From Spirochaetota bacterium (GTDB lineage: Bacteria; Spirochaetota; UBA4802; JAFGJZ01): 64,000 nucleotides of DNA. The notes below the pieces were generated by a model that saw nothing but the letters and a program-made list of their open reading frames with translations, did no database searches and was not told the origin of the DNA. Of this stretch, positions 53,522 to 63,368 are shown one piece after another (the first letter of the stretch is position 1; every line of letters begins with the position of its first letter). A program made the position numbers and the translations under genes. The stretch is from positions 19,054 to 83,053 of the forward strand of contig JAKPJF010000182.1 in NCBI GenBank assembly GCA_029554345.1. The letters run 5' to 3'.

Positions 53522-54749
53522 ATTAATATACGAAATTGCAATTCTCTGCTTTGTCCTAATGTCTTTTTTCTTTTCTGCGTCAGAAACTGCGGTGATGTCG
53601 GCGAATAGACTTCATCTCAAATCTCTTTCAGAAAAAAGAAAATTCGGTGCCTTGATGGCTTTGAAGATAATAGAAAAATCTGAAAATGCTATTGCCGCAA
53701 TTCTTATTGGTAACAATATTGCGAATATCGGAACTACGGTTCTTGTTGCTTATGTTGCAAATACTTTTTACCAAACTGAACCTGAAGAATTATTTGTTAT
53801 ATCAGCTGTACTTACCATTTTTCTTTTGCTTTTCGGTGAAATAACACCGAAAATATTTGCTCGTGCTAAAACTTCTTTTTTTATATGTTCTTTTTCTTAC
53901 GTTATCAATGCTGTTATAACGGTTTTAAAACCTCTGGTTTTTATATCATTATCTTTGTCATCTATAGCAAAAAGATTATTTAAAACGTCTACGGATAAAT
54001 CATTTCTGCGTTCTCGTGAAGAAATTGGTCTCTTTTTTAAAATCGGGGAACAGACCGGTGTGATAAAACGCGATTACAAAGAGTATGTTGATGAAATACT
54101 TCAGATGAATGAAGTTATGGTTAAAGAAATAATGACTCCAACCATTGATATAGTTTCAATAGAATCCGGGGACAGCATAAAAGACGTTGTCCGCATGATT
54201 GATAAAACTCATTTTTCTAGAATTGCCGTCTATGAAAAGAGGGTGGATAATATTATTGGATATATTAGTTTTAAAGATTTGTTTTTGAATCCGACTTCAA
54301 TAAAAAGCGTTATTAAACCTGCAATTTATGTTCCTGAAACAAAATTAATTTATGAACTTTATCACGAATTTTTAAACAATGGAATAATGATGGTTTTTGT
54401 TGTTAATGAACACGGAGCTGTAACAGGACTTGCGACAAGAGAAGATATTGCCGAAGAAATATTCGGTGAAATTCAGACTAGAGAACACGAGTCCAAGGAT
54501 TTTGTTTCAGAAATTACAAAAGGGAAATACCTGGTAGATGCTTCCCTTGATATTGACATCTTTGAAAAGATATTTTCTTTGAAAATTGACAAAAGAAATT
54601 ATGACACAGTAGCAGGTTTTATAATGTGGCTTTCCGGAAAAATTCCTAAAACCGGAGAGAAATACATATATGAAGGATGCGAAATTACTATCAGTGAATC
54701 AGATAGCAGATCGATAAAATCAGTTACTGTAAGGAAGCGTACATCTTAG
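53514..54749 (+). CDS. CNNM/CorC-type transporter-like protein, second copy
   Basis: A 411-residue paralogue of the preceding gene with the same layout: DUF21/CNNM helices (FFFSASETAVMSANRLHL), a CBS pair (MTPTIDIVSIESGD, RIAVYEKRVDNIIGYISFKDLF, VVNEHGAVTGLATREDIAEEIFG) and a CorC_HlyC domain. Two tandem copies suggest a hetero-oligomer or two ion specificities. It ends the pta-to-CNNM run of rightward genes. Confidence 0.92.
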   Translation: MIELIYEIAILCFVLMSFFFSASETAVMSANRLHLKSLSEKRKFGALMALKIIEKSENAIAAILIGNNIANIGTTVLVAYVANTFYQTEPEELFVISAVLTIFLLLFGEITPKIFARAKTSFFICSFSYVINAVITVLKPLVFISLSLSSIAKRLFKTSTDKSFLRSREEIGLFFKIGEQTGVIKRDYKEYVDEILQMNEVMVKEIMTPTIDIVSIESGDSIKDVVRMIDKTHFSRIAVYEKRVDNIIGYISFKDLFLNPTSIKSVIKPAIYVPETKLIYELYHEFLNNGIMMVFVVNEHGAVTGLATREDIAEEIFGEIQTREHESKDFVSEITKGKYLVDASLDIDIFEKIFSLKIDKRNYDTVAGFIMWLSGKIPKTGEKYIYEGCEITISESDSRSIKSVTVRKRTS

Positions 54750-54753
54750 TTTT

Positions 54754-56259
54754 TTATTGCATAAAGATATGCCACTTTCCGCGCTTGATGCTTTTTATAA
54801 ATTCTTTTTCTGTATTTAGAACCGATATTTTTTTTGACTCTATTCCGTCATAAAATAAAACAAAATCAAATATTTTATTGCTGCCGTTCTGTGATGCAAA
54901 AGTTTTAGCAATTCCGTTTGCTGTAAGCATTTTTCTTCCCGCAACATTTTCCATTATAAAAGGTATGCCTGATCCGTTATTTGCTGTTTCATATGATTTA
55001 TAAACCAGCTCAGTGCAGACAAGAGCAGAATCTGTTAAAAAATTAAAATCGAAATCATAAGGTCTGCCGCTGTAATGGTAGGCTTTTATGATTGCTTTTG
55101 CTATTTCATTCTTGGGGAGTTTTGGCCTCAAAACGGCAATTGAATCACAGTCTGCAGAATGTTCTAGTGATGTGAAAAGTACACCCTCGCTTATTGCTTC
55201 AATAACACTGCGCTCATAACCTGATTCATCGGGTTTAAGTGAGGTTGAATAGGCGGAAGGATATTTATTTTTTAGCAATAATTCCAAATCGTTATAATTT
55301 CCATTTTCAAGAACATCGGAAATATTATCATCAAAATATTTTTTTCTCTGTTCAGCTGTTCCGATAAAAATTGCCGCATGTGTCCAGAAACCCGGAATGC
55401 CGGCATTAGTTAAGTACCATTCCCTCCTTTCGAGTAAAATGTCACCCGGCAACAAATTACTTTTAATCTGTTCAATCTGTTTTTTTGAAATAAGATTTTT
55501 GTTATGACGTAATATTTTAATATCACCGGCAGTTTCAGAAATATTTTTCTGCACAGGAAAAATAGCTTTTTTAAATCCTTCTTTTATTATCAGCAATGAA
55601 TTTTTGGCGGTAAGAATTTCTCCTTTCCCTTTGCCGGCATTCCATAAATATTTAGAATCTTCATCCATTGCTGAGATAAGAAGTTTATTTTTTGGTATTT
55701 CATAATTAAGTGAAAGAGAATTATATGCAGCAAACTCAGTAGCCGTCATCACATTCAAATAATTGAATTTAAGTTTGGAATATAATCCTGAAGGAAAACC
55801 TTCTTCGGGAATTTTATCATTTAGAATGGTATGAAATGCAGTGTCTTTTTCCATTTCAGTTATGAATTCAAGAGCAAAACGGTATTTTGTCAGAAAAATA
55901 GCCTTTTTAATATGGAAAATTCTTGATTCAGAATATCTGGAATAAGTCTTAATTGTTTTTAGTTCGTTTTCTAATGATTCAATTGTAAAAAAATAATCAA
56001 GAAAAGAAGTCCATACCGATTTCAGCCAAATTCTTTTACTTTCTGCCGGCAGTTCTGATTTTTCTGATTTATCAGATAAATCATCGGAATTGCTGTTTTT
56101 AATAAAATTTATAATTGAATACATTCCATTTCGTGAAACTAAAACAGTATTTTCGGCGGAATTGAAAAGTGATTCATAATTTTTTTCAACGGCTTGAGCA
56201 AATAAACCTGACTGGTGATTATAGGTAAATATTAAAGTTAAAAGAATTAAGTATTTCAT
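54754..56259 (-). CDS. Exported YiiX-like permuted NlpC/P60 cysteine hydrolase
   Basis: A 501-residue protein with a signal peptide ending about LFAQ. The C-terminal half carries the permuted NlpC/P60 (YiiX/YebB) domain: LLPGDILLERREWYLTNAG, the His segment GFWTHAAIFIG and the Cys segment SALVCTELVYKSYE. The first 250 residues are helical and unassigned. Such enzymes cleave amide or thioester bonds in wall peptides or lipids. GAGGAG precedes the ATG. It lies 12 bases downstream of ispH, in the same transcript. Confidence 0.82.
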   Translation of the reverse strand: MKYLILLTLIFTYNHQSGLFAQAVEKNYESLFNSAENTVLVSRNGMYSIINFIKNSNSDDLSDKSEKSELPAESKRIWLKSVWTSFLDYFFTIESLENELKTIKTYSRYSESRIFHIKKAIFLTKYRFALEFITEMEKDTAFHTILNDKIPEEGFPSGLYSKLKFNYLNVMTATEFAAYNSLSLNYEIPKNKLLISAMDEDSKYLWNAGKGKGEILTAKNSLLIIKEGFKKAIFPVQKNISETAGDIKILRHNKNLISKKQIEQIKSNLLPGDILLERREWYLTNAGIPGFWTHAAIFIGTAEQRKKYFDDNISDVLENGNYNDLELLLKNKYPSAYSTSLKPDESGYERSVIEAISEGVLFTSLEHSADCDSIAVLRPKLPKNEIAKAIIKAYHYSGRPYDFDFNFLTDSALVCTELVYKSYETANNGSGIPFIMENVAGRKMLTANGIAKTFASQNGSNKIFDFVLFYDGIESKKISVLNTEKEFIKSIKRGKWHIFMQ

Positions 56260-56271
56260 CTTTATTTCTCC

Positions 56272-57132
56272 TCATTCTATGGATTCAAAATATTTGACTG
56301 CCTCATCTTCAACAAACTTAGGTGTTGAAGATGAAGATACTATCTGAATAGACTCGGCATTTCCCAGAACTTCAGAAATCTTAAGCAGTTCTTCTGTAGA
56401 AGAGGCAAAATATGTATTTTTATTTATTTTGTGAAGATTATTAAACAGCTTCATGGCATTTGAAGATTCTTTATCGCCTAAAACAACAGTAGCATCAACT
56501 TTAGTCTGAAGTTCAATCGCCTGTTTTTCTCTTTGATCTGTTATAGAGCAAATCGAATCAAATATCTCTATTTGAGTGTCAGGAAGATATTTTTTTGCCA
56601 ATATTTCGGTTTTTGCAAGGAGATCTCTTGAGCTTGTTGTTTGAGAGCAGATAAAAACTTTTTTATTTATTAATGAATCTCTATTATTTCTAAAAAAAAT
56701 ATCTGCAAGATTTTCATCTTCAATAACATCGGAATTTTCTGCATAACTGAGAAGAGATTGAACTTCGGGATGATTTTTTTTACCTGTTATAATGATGTGA
56801 AATCCTTCTTTTGATTTTTCTAATATTTTATTTTGAAGATTTTTAACCTTAAAACAAGTTAAATCAAGTACTTCGTGATGTTTTCTTATTTCTTTCTCTG
56901 TAAATCTATTGATTCCGTGAGTTCGTATAACTACTACAGATTCAGAATCAATTGCAGAATAATCGCTTGTTGTTTGAATTCCTAAATCCGATAGATACGA
57001 TATATACCGGTTATTGTGAATAAGTTTGCCGATTATTACCAATTTCCTTTTTTTATTTTCATTCATCAGGTTATTTTCTGCAGTTTTCACTCCGGGACAA
57101 AAACCTGATAATTTCGGGATACATACTTTCAT
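56272..57132 (-). CDS. ispH: 4-hydroxy-3-methylbut-2-enyl diphosphate reductase IspH
   Basis: A 286-residue iron-sulphur enzyme that makes IPP and DMAPP in the non-mevalonate pathway. Cluster cysteines are Cys12 (GFCPGVK), Cys93 (LTCFKV) and Cys195 (SICSITDQR). Glu123 in NHPEVQ and the SQTTSS loop are also present. It is more divergent than usual, with TCFKVKNL in place of the common ATCPLVxKVH. It is the first gene of a leftward pair with the YiiX-like hydrolase. Confidence 0.87.
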   Translation of the reverse strand: MKVCIPKLSGFCPGVKTAENNLMNENKKRKLVIIGKLIHNNRYISYLSDLGIQTTSDYSAIDSESVVVIRTHGINRFTEKEIRKHHEVLDLTCFKVKNLQNKILEKSKEGFHIIITGKKNHPEVQSLLSYAENSDVIEDENLADIFFRNNRDSLINKKVFICSQTTSSRDLLAKTEILAKKYLPDTQIEIFDSICSITDQREKQAIELQTKVDATVVLGDKESSNAMKLFNNLHKINKNTYFASSTEELLKISEVLGNAESIQIVSSSSTPKFVEDEAVKYFESIE

Positions 57133-57157
57133 AAAACCTGCTAAATAACTTTAAAAA

Positions 57158-57201
57158 ATATATTGATGCATTATTTTTGTATTGCAAATAATAATGCAAT
57201 A
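57158..57201. promoter_or_regulatory. Inverted repeats in the divergent ispH/Cache-lipoprotein region
   Basis: TGCATTATT (57158-57166) and AATAATGCA (57190-57198) form one inverted pair. TATTGCA (57180-57186) and TGCAATA (57195-57201) form another that shares the right arm. They lie between divergent genes and could be operator sites or AT-rich promoter DNA. Confidence 0.35.
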
Positions 57202-57255
57202 TTAATAATAATAGTTAAGCTGAATTTTTTGAGCAATTTCATACGGGTTGGTTAG

Positions 57256-58278
57256 ATGGATTTTCCGAACAATATAAAAAAACCTTTTTTGCTGTTTTTA
57301 GCATTTTTTTTCTGCTTATCATGCGGACATAGTAAAAATAATGAACTTTTACAGACAATGGATAAAATAGTCTCTGTAATAGAATCAAGTTTAATTATTG
57401 CTGAAAGAAATGCTGAAAATCTCGATAACGTTACGGAAGTTCTTCTTTTAACATCAGAGAATTATAATCTGAATATTTCCTCAATGGACGAATCAACCGG
57501 CGGAAATTACCGCTTTTTTAATAACACTCAGTATTATAAATTTAAAAATGACGGCAAGGCCGCTATTGCAACAAGCGGTTTTGTTCCTGTAAATGATGAT
57601 ATTAAGAAAAAAATGCTTCTTCTTGAAAATACTCAGACAGAAATGATAAAAGCGCAGAAATTAACACCTTTTTCTGCCCAGTCATGGATAATGACAGGTG
57701 ATCCGATAGCTTTAACATATCCTTATAAGGATTTAATGTCCGGAATTAAACCAAAACTTGATATGCGTCAAATGTTTTGGTGGAATATGATTTCTGAAAA
57801 AAATAATCCTGAAAAAAAAGTAATGTGGTCGCCTGAGCCTTACGGGAGTCTTGTAGGCAATGGCTGGATAATTATGGCTATATCTCCAATTTATACTGAA
57901 AAGGGTTTTATCGGAGGAGCATCGGTTGATATTAGAATTAAAGATTTAGCGGATTCAACGATTTCAAACAAAGATGAAATTTTGATGTTGGTTTCACAAA
58001 AATCTCTGGTTATTTCAAAATCTTTGGGGGCAACAATTTTTTCTGACATAAATGAGGTAGGTTTAATTTATTATTTAGATCAGCTTTCCAATCATCCTGT
58101 AACAAACGAAGAGTACAAGCTTTCTTCTCAAAAGAATTCCCCCGAATTAAGGAAGCTTGCAGAGAATATACAATCTACAAAACCTTTTGATTTCGAATAC
58201 AAGGGGAAAAGATTCAAATGCTATTCGAAAAAATTGAAAGGTCCCGATCTTTATTTACTTGGATTTATTGAGGAGTAA
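57256..58278 (+). CDS. Lipoprotein with Cache-like sensing domain
   Basis: A 340-residue protein with a lipobox (FFCLSCGHS, Cys about 23). The mature part is one large extracytoplasmic domain. It contains a long first helix (TMDKIVSVIESSLIIAERNAENL) and strand motifs such as WIIMAISPIYTEKGFIGGASVDIRIKDL, which match dCache domains of chemoreceptors and kinases. No membrane helix or output domain follows. Five bases separate it from a hybrid histidine kinase gene, so it likely senses a ligand and passes the signal to that kinase. Confidence 0.72.
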   Translation: MDFPNNIKKPFLLFLAFFFCLSCGHSKNNELLQTMDKIVSVIESSLIIAERNAENLDNVTEVLLLTSENYNLNISSMDESTGGNYRFFNNTQYYKFKNDGKAAIATSGFVPVNDDIKKKMLLLENTQTEMIKAQKLTPFSAQSWIMTGDPIALTYPYKDLMSGIKPKLDMRQMFWWNMISEKNNPEKKVMWSPEPYGSLVGNGWIIMAISPIYTEKGFIGGASVDIRIKDLADSTISNKDEILMLVSQKSLVISKSLGATIFSDINEVGLIYYLDQLSNHPVTNEEYKLSSQKNSPELRKLAENIQSTKPFDFEYKGKRFKCYSKKLKGPDLYLLGFIEE

Positions 58279-58282
58279 GTAA

Positions 58283-61033
58283 TTGAATTTCCGCCGAAAA
58301 GTTATTATCGGATATGTTATGGTTATTTCTGTTTTTACAGTCTTGACTATAGCAAATGTCCTGTATCTTGACTATAATTCGGATAATATCAACGAAATTC
58401 TTGAAAAGAAGCTTAGAACAGAAAAAAGTTTTAATGACGCTATTTTAATAGTGAATACGCTTCATGCAGAGATTTGGGATATCATCTTATTCGAACAGGA
58501 AAAGAAAAATCAGAACATTGAAGATTTGGATTTCAAGGCAAAACTTTTTTATGATTCAATTTACGATTTAATCCGTGATTATCCCGAAAAGAAAGAATTC
58601 TTCAAAGATATAAATTCTAATTTTATATTATATTATCAGGTCGGCATTGGTCTCGCAAAATCACCTTACGGTAATATATATTTACAGAAGGATTCAACAC
58701 AAAAGTTTAAAGAAAATAAGGATATTTTAATTTCTCTTTTAAACCGTTCTGTTGTAAATTCAAAATCAGAACTTGAAAGCTCTCTTATACATTTGAAAAA
58801 GAGTTCAATGATTGCTCTTGTAATAAGCATAACAATTGCCATATTCGCTATTATCGGTGCAATCATAATGTCAATAAAAATATCGGGCAAGCTCATCCAT
58901 CCGATATATGTACTTCTTTCTGCTATGAAAAAATTTGAACAGGGAGATCTTTCGGCTCACATTGATGCATGCAGCAATGATGAAATCGGAATGCTCTCCA
59001 ATGCTTTTAATGTTATGGCAACATCTTTACGCGAATACATGGTTAAAAGAGAAGAGCTTTTGAGTGAGCTTGAATTTAAGACGATTAATCTTGAACGTGA
59101 AATAAGGGAAAAGGAAATAGCTCAGCATGCCCTTAAAGCAAATGAAAATGAATTAAGAGGCATTATTGAATCAATGCCGATGGCGCTGATTGTAGCAGAT
59201 AAGATCGGTAGAATAATATATAAGAATAATGTATTTCAAAAAAATATAGAAATTGATTTGGATATACAATCTGTTCAGCAGCTTTGGGAATCGATAGCAG
59301 CCAGAAGCGGAAACCGTAAAATAAGAAATTTGTGGGAAGGTTCATATTCGATTTATCTTAAAACTGGATACTTCCGACCTGTGGAGATGTGTTTCCATGA
59401 TTCTGTTAAAAAAACTTATTTTGAATTATATTATGCCAATCTTTCTACAGGCGGAATATATTTAATAAATGATATTTCTATTCAAAAACTTACAGAAGAA
59501 GAACTTGCGGATGAAAGAGAAAGACTTGCGGTAACATTGAGAAGTATAGGTGATGCGGTAATAAGTACGGATATTAATGCTAATGTCGTTTTCATGAATT
59601 CAATAGCTGAAAAATTAACAGGATGGACAAGCCAGGAAGCAAAAGGTCTTCCAATAAAAGAAGTATTCAACATTATCAATGAAGTTACAAGATCGGTTGT
59701 GGATTCGCCGGTGTTGAAAGTTCTTGAAACAGGACAAATTGAAGCATTATCAGGAAATACCATTCTTATATCAAGATACGGCAATGAAATTTCCATTGCA
59801 GACAGTGCCGCCCCGATACTTGACAGAAGAAGTCAGATAATCGGAGTAGTTTTGGTTTTTAGAGATGTTACAGAAAAGAAAATTCTGGAAGAAGAAATAT
59901 TAAAGAAACAGAAACTTGATTCTCTCGGTGTTCTCGCCGGTGGAATCGCACATGATTTTAATAATATTCTTACAGCAATAATGGGAAATATAAATCTTTC
60001 ACGCTTAAACAACTCACTTGACGAATTGACAGTTAAATATCTTACCGAAGCGGAAAATGCTACAAAAAGGGCAAGTCATTTAACCCAGCAGCTTTTGACA
60101 TTTGCAAAGGGCGGAATACCGATAAGAAGAACCGGTGATATAAAGTTATTACTTGAGGAGTCTCTTGAATTTTTGCTCAGAGGTTCAAATATCCGTTATG
60201 TCTTCGAGGCCGAAGAAAATCTTTTTACTGTTTCATATGATGATTCGCAGATCAGCCAGGTTTTTAACAATCTGATCATTAATGCAAGGCAGGCTATGCC
60301 TGGCGGCGGTGTATTAACTTCCAGAATTGAAAATTATGAAGCTATTAATGAAACGCTGACCGATATAAAAGACGGAAAATACATAAGAATTTCTTTTGTT
60401 GATCAAGGCCGGGGAATATCTCCTGAAAATGTTTCAAGAATATTTGATCCTTATTTTACAACAAAAGCAGACGGTCATGGTCTTGGACTTGCAACTGTTT
60501 ATTCAATTGTAAGAAAACATGAAGGCGGCATACGTGTAATATCAGGCGAATCAAGCGGAACAACTTTTATGGTTTTTCTGCCTTCATCAGATGATCCTGT
60601 TCAAAAATCAATCATTTCCAAGGAAACAAGCAATTTCGTTCATGAAGGGAAAGTTCTCGTTCTTGATGATGATATACAGGTTAGGGAAACGGCTTGCATG
60701 ATTCTCACAAGAATCGGATATCAAGTTGATACTATCGATTCTTGTGATGAAGCTGTAATCAAGTTTAAGTCGTCAAAAGAATCTGGTCAAATATATAAAT
60801 TCGTAATATTGGATATAACTATTCCTGGAGATCACGGTGGTTTGTATGTTCTTGAAAAAATACGCGATATTGACCCGTCTTCAATTGCAATAGTTTCAAG
60901 CGGATATTCAAACGACCCAATAATGGCTGATTTTAAAAGTTATGGATTTAACGGTATAATAGTAAAACCTTATACAATAGAGATGGTAAAAGATGCTATT
61001 GAATCCGTTTTGCAGAGTAAAATATATAGTTGA
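58283..61033 (+). CDS. Hybrid sensor histidine kinase
   Basis: A 916-residue kinase. Order: membrane helix (about 8-30), helical periplasmic region (30-170), second helix (176-198), HAMP (200-255), two PAS domains (about 288-400 and 414-530), HisKA with His557 in GGIAHDFNN, an ATPase domain with the N-box FNNLIINARQ and G-boxes DQGRGIS and GHGLGLATV, and a C-terminal receiver with phospho-acceptor Asp844. The start is TTG 58283 after GAGGAG. It is cotranscribed with the Cache lipoprotein. No separate response regulator follows. Confidence 0.92.
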   Translation: MNFRRKVIIGYVMVISVFTVLTIANVLYLDYNSDNINEILEKKLRTEKSFNDAILIVNTLHAEIWDIILFEQEKKNQNIEDLDFKAKLFYDSIYDLIRDYPEKKEFFKDINSNFILYYQVGIGLAKSPYGNIYLQKDSTQKFKENKDILISLLNRSVVNSKSELESSLIHLKKSSMIALVISITIAIFAIIGAIIMSIKISGKLIHPIYVLLSAMKKFEQGDLSAHIDACSNDEIGMLSNAFNVMATSLREYMVKREELLSELEFKTINLEREIREKEIAQHALKANENELRGIIESMPMALIVADKIGRIIYKNNVFQKNIEIDLDIQSVQQLWESIAARSGNRKIRNLWEGSYSIYLKTGYFRPVEMCFHDSVKKTYFELYYANLSTGGIYLINDISIQKLTEEELADERERLAVTLRSIGDAVISTDINANVVFMNSIAEKLTGWTSQEAKGLPIKEVFNIINEVTRSVVDSPVLKVLETGQIEALSGNTILISRYGNEISIADSAAPILDRRSQIIGVVLVFRDVTEKKILEEEILKKQKLDSLGVLAGGIAHDFNNILTAIMGNINLSRLNNSLDELTVKYLTEAENATKRASHLTQQLLTFAKGGIPIRRTGDIKLLLEESLEFLLRGSNIRYVFEAEENLFTVSYDDSQISQVFNNLIINARQAMPGGGVLTSRIENYEAINETLTDIKDGKYIRISFVDQGRGISPENVSRIFDPYFTTKADGHGLGLATVYSIVRKHEGGIRVISGESSGTTFMVFLPSSDDPVQKSIISKETSNFVHEGKVLVLDDDIQVRETACMILTRIGYQVDTIDSCDEAVIKFKSSKESGQIYKFVILDITIPGDHGGLYVLEKIRDIDPSSIAIVSSGYSNDPIMADFKSYGFNGIIVKPYTIEMVKDAIESVLQSKIYS

Positions 61034-61184
61034 TTTATACCCCGAATAAGTCTATAATTTATTATGTTCATGAAAGTAAAGGCATATTTATATCCGGTTA
61101 GGTATAAGTATTTCTTTTCATGGATTTATTAGATTTGTAACAATATATAATTACTAATGTCTTATAATAAATCAGAAGAGGTAA

Positions 61185-62315
61185 ATGATGAAAAAAATAA
61201 TTTTTGTTATCTCAACTCTCCTGCTTACAAGCGGGATTATTTTTTCACAGAATATGCGTGATTCTATTTTTAATGCAGTTAAGGATCAAAAAAACCGTGA
61301 TGCAAAGACTCTTGAAGAGACTAAGAAGCAGGTAGATGAAATCCGGAAACAGATTATAGCAGAAAATAAAAAATTTCAGGTAGGAATTACCTGGGCGATT
61401 AAACAGAATATTTCAAAAATTACCGGAGATAAGCCACTTCCGAATATTCCAAAACCTAAACCGAAACCCAAACCTGTTCAACCGATCGACAATCCCAAGC
61501 CTGTTCAGCCCGTGGAAAAGCCGAAACCTTCTGAACCGATTGTATTACCTAAACCAGGAATTAATGATAAACCGGTAACACCAGAAAAACCTGTTACTCC
61601 GCTTAAGCCTGATCCTATACCGATTATTCCTGTACCTATTATCTCTGTTGATCCTAACCAATCAGCATTTAATTGGCGCGATAAGGGAATGCTGACTCCA
61701 ATCAGATTTCAGGGACTATGCGGAAGTTGTTGGGCTTTCGCCGCTATGGCGGTTTACGAAAGTGTTTATTTAATTAATTATAAAACAGCACTTGATTTGT
61801 CTGAACAATATATTGTTGATTGCGCTGTATTGTCTGACGGCCGTGATGCAGGCAGTTGTGACGGCGGTTCTTATTGGAGTGTTTTTGCATTTCTACTGGA
61901 TAACGGGGCAGTTGAAGAAAAAATGAAACCCTACAAAGCAAAAAATTCTTCATGCGGAGGAGTTCTTACATCAAAATACCGTGTTGTTGAATGGAAAGCC
62001 ATAAATGATGGAAAATTCCCAACTGTTAAGCAAATAAAAGAAGCTGTAGCGAAATATGGTCCTGTTGCCGCCAGTGTAAAAGTTACACCGGCATTTCAGG
62101 CTTATACCGGCGGAATATTTGATGAATTTGCAAAGGTCAGCAATCAATATGATACAAATCATGCGATAGTTATAGTCGGATGGGATGATTCAAAAAAATC
62201 TTTTCTCATAAAAAATTCGTGGGGTGAAGATTGGGGAGAGAAAGGTTATATGTGGATTGAGTATGGATGCAATAATATCGGTCGCGGTGCATCTTATATA
62301 ACGGTAGGTAAATAG
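61185..62315 (+). CDS. Exported papain-family (C1) cysteine protease
   Basis: A 376-residue secreted protease. The signal peptide (about 1-22) is followed by a charged helical segment and a proline-rich linker (about 83-150, KPKPKPKPVQP-type repeats). The C1 domain begins near residue 160. Catalytic residues are present: Gln176, Cys182 in GSCWAF, His326 in NHAIVIVGW and Asn344 in NSWGEDWG. A DGGS stretch (SCDGGSYW) replaces the usual CNGG. Papain-family enzymes are uncommon in bacteria. One base separates its stop from a chagasin-like inhibitor gene. Confidence 0.93.
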   Translation: MMKKIIFVISTLLLTSGIIFSQNMRDSIFNAVKDQKNRDAKTLEETKKQVDEIRKQIIAENKKFQVGITWAIKQNISKITGDKPLPNIPKPKPKPKPVQPIDNPKPVQPVEKPKPSEPIVLPKPGINDKPVTPEKPVTPLKPDPIPIIPVPIISVDPNQSAFNWRDKGMLTPIRFQGLCGSCWAFAAMAVYESVYLINYKTALDLSEQYIVDCAVLSDGRDAGSCDGGSYWSVFAFLLDNGAVEEKMKPYKAKNSSCGGVLTSKYRVVEWKAINDGKFPTVKQIKEAVAKYGPVAASVKVTPAFQAYTGGIFDEFAKVSNQYDTNHAIVIVGWDDSKKSFLIKNSWGEDWGEKGYMWIEYGCNNIGRGASYITVGK

Positions 62316-62316
62316 A

Positions 62317-62688
62317 ATGAAGTATCTTCTTTTAATTTTTTTTGGTATAATGGTATCCTGTGCTTCCGATACTCGAATAATTAAAATTGGTGATAAGGAG
62401 GATACTGTTACATTAAATAACGGAGAAACAATATCATTGTCTGTTAAGTCTCAGCTGTCAACCGGATATAAATGGTCTGTTGAAAAAAAGCCGGATGTCA
62501 TAGAGATTGTTTCTGAAAATGAAGTGATTACTGACGATACTCGATTGGCAGGCGGATTTGATTATCAGATTTTTAAAATAAAAGCAGTAAAATCCGGTCA
62601 AGGTGAAATTGTTCTACAATATTATCAACCATGGAAAAAAGAAGAGAATCCTTATAAAGACAAGAAAATTAAAATTATTGTAAAATAA
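62317..62688 (+). CDS. Chagasin-family (I42) cysteine-protease inhibitor lipoprotein
   Basis: A 123-residue protein with a lipobox (GIMVSCAS, Cys 15). The mature part has the three inhibitory loops of chagasin-type inhibitors: LSTGYKW (usually NPTTGYxW), a GGFDYQIF loop (usually GGxG) and QPWKKEENP (usually RPW). The family blocks papain-like proteases. Its gene is one base after the papain gene, so both are made together and the lipid anchor would keep the inhibitor at a membrane. Confidence 0.88.
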   Translation: MKYLLLIFFGIMVSCASDTRIIKIGDKEDTVTLNNGETISLSVKSQLSTGYKWSVEKKPDVIEIVSENEVITDDTRLAGGFDYQIFKIKAVKSGQGEIVLQYYQPWKKEENPYKDKKIKIIVK

Positions 62689-62704
62689 TCCGTTGTTGAT
62701 TTAC

Positions 62705-62769
62705 AAAGCGCTGTTTTTATTTAACATACGATAAATCGTTTTGCTTAAAGATTGAAACAGCGTTTTTTT
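62705..62769 (+). terminator. Terminator of the papain-inhibitor operon
   Basis: AAAGCGCTGTTT (62705-62716) pairs with AAACAGCGTTTT (62755-62766) with one G-T wobble, around a 38-base loop. A run of seven T follows the AAACAGCG arm, partly used in the stem. Confidence 0.65.
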
Positions 62770-62836
62770 ATGGACAAAATATGTTTTTTTTGATATTAAT
62801 GAAATGTAACTAATCATATATGAGTGGAAGTTGGTA

Positions 62837-63367
62837 ATGATTTGTGAAAGATGCAAAAAGAATGAGGCCTCAGTACATCTTACTGAGATTATTAAAAGCG
62901 TCAAAAGTGAAATTCATTTATGCGAAGTTTGCGCAAGAGAGATCGGTCTGAATTCCAAGCTAAGCTCTTTTTCGCTGTCTATTCCCGATATTCTATCTTT
63001 TCTTGACAGCGAAACTGTCCAGGAAGGTGAGGATGTGAAGATATGTCCGAGCTGTTCATATACGTTTGCAGACATCAGCAGAAAAAATAAACTCGGATGT
63101 CAGAATTGTTATAGTGTTTTTTCTGATGCTCTTGAACAGATGATTCGAAATATAAAACCAAATTTTAACGGATATACAGGTCGAGTTCCCGAAAATTATG
63201 AAAGATGCGACAATTATGAACATATTCTCTCACAAGACGATATCGAAACAGATGATATTTATTCCCTGAAAAAACTGCTTTCAACATCGCTAATGGAAGA
63301 AAACTATGAAAAAGCCGCGCTTATAAGGGACAGGATGAACATAATTCTTTCACAGGCGGCAAGATAA
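62837..63367 (+). CDS. mcsA: McsA-like zinc-finger protein with UVR motif
   Basis: A 176-residue McsA. The N-terminus has two paired-cysteine sites (CERCKKNEASVHL, CEVCAREI), then a second set (CPSCSYTFADI, CQNCYSVF). The C-terminus is a UvrB/UvrC motif (LMEENYEKAALIRDRMN). In Bacillus McsA activates the McsB arginine kinase, which tags proteins for ClpCP. ATG 62837 follows GGAAG. One base separates it from the mcsB-like gene. Confidence 0.93.
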   Translation: MICERCKKNEASVHLTEIIKSVKSEIHLCEVCAREIGLNSKLSSFSLSIPDILSFLDSETVQEGEDVKICPSCSYTFADISRKNKLGCQNCYSVFSDALEQMIRNIKPNFNGYTGRVPENYERCDNYEHILSQDDIETDDIYSLKKLLSTSLMEENYEKAALIRDRMNIILSQAAR

Positions 63368-63368
63368 T

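Noticed and set aside
62701..62904. Leftward open frame between the inhibitor and mcsA
   Set aside because: It covers the terminator hairpin and antisense mcsA with no credible start signal.
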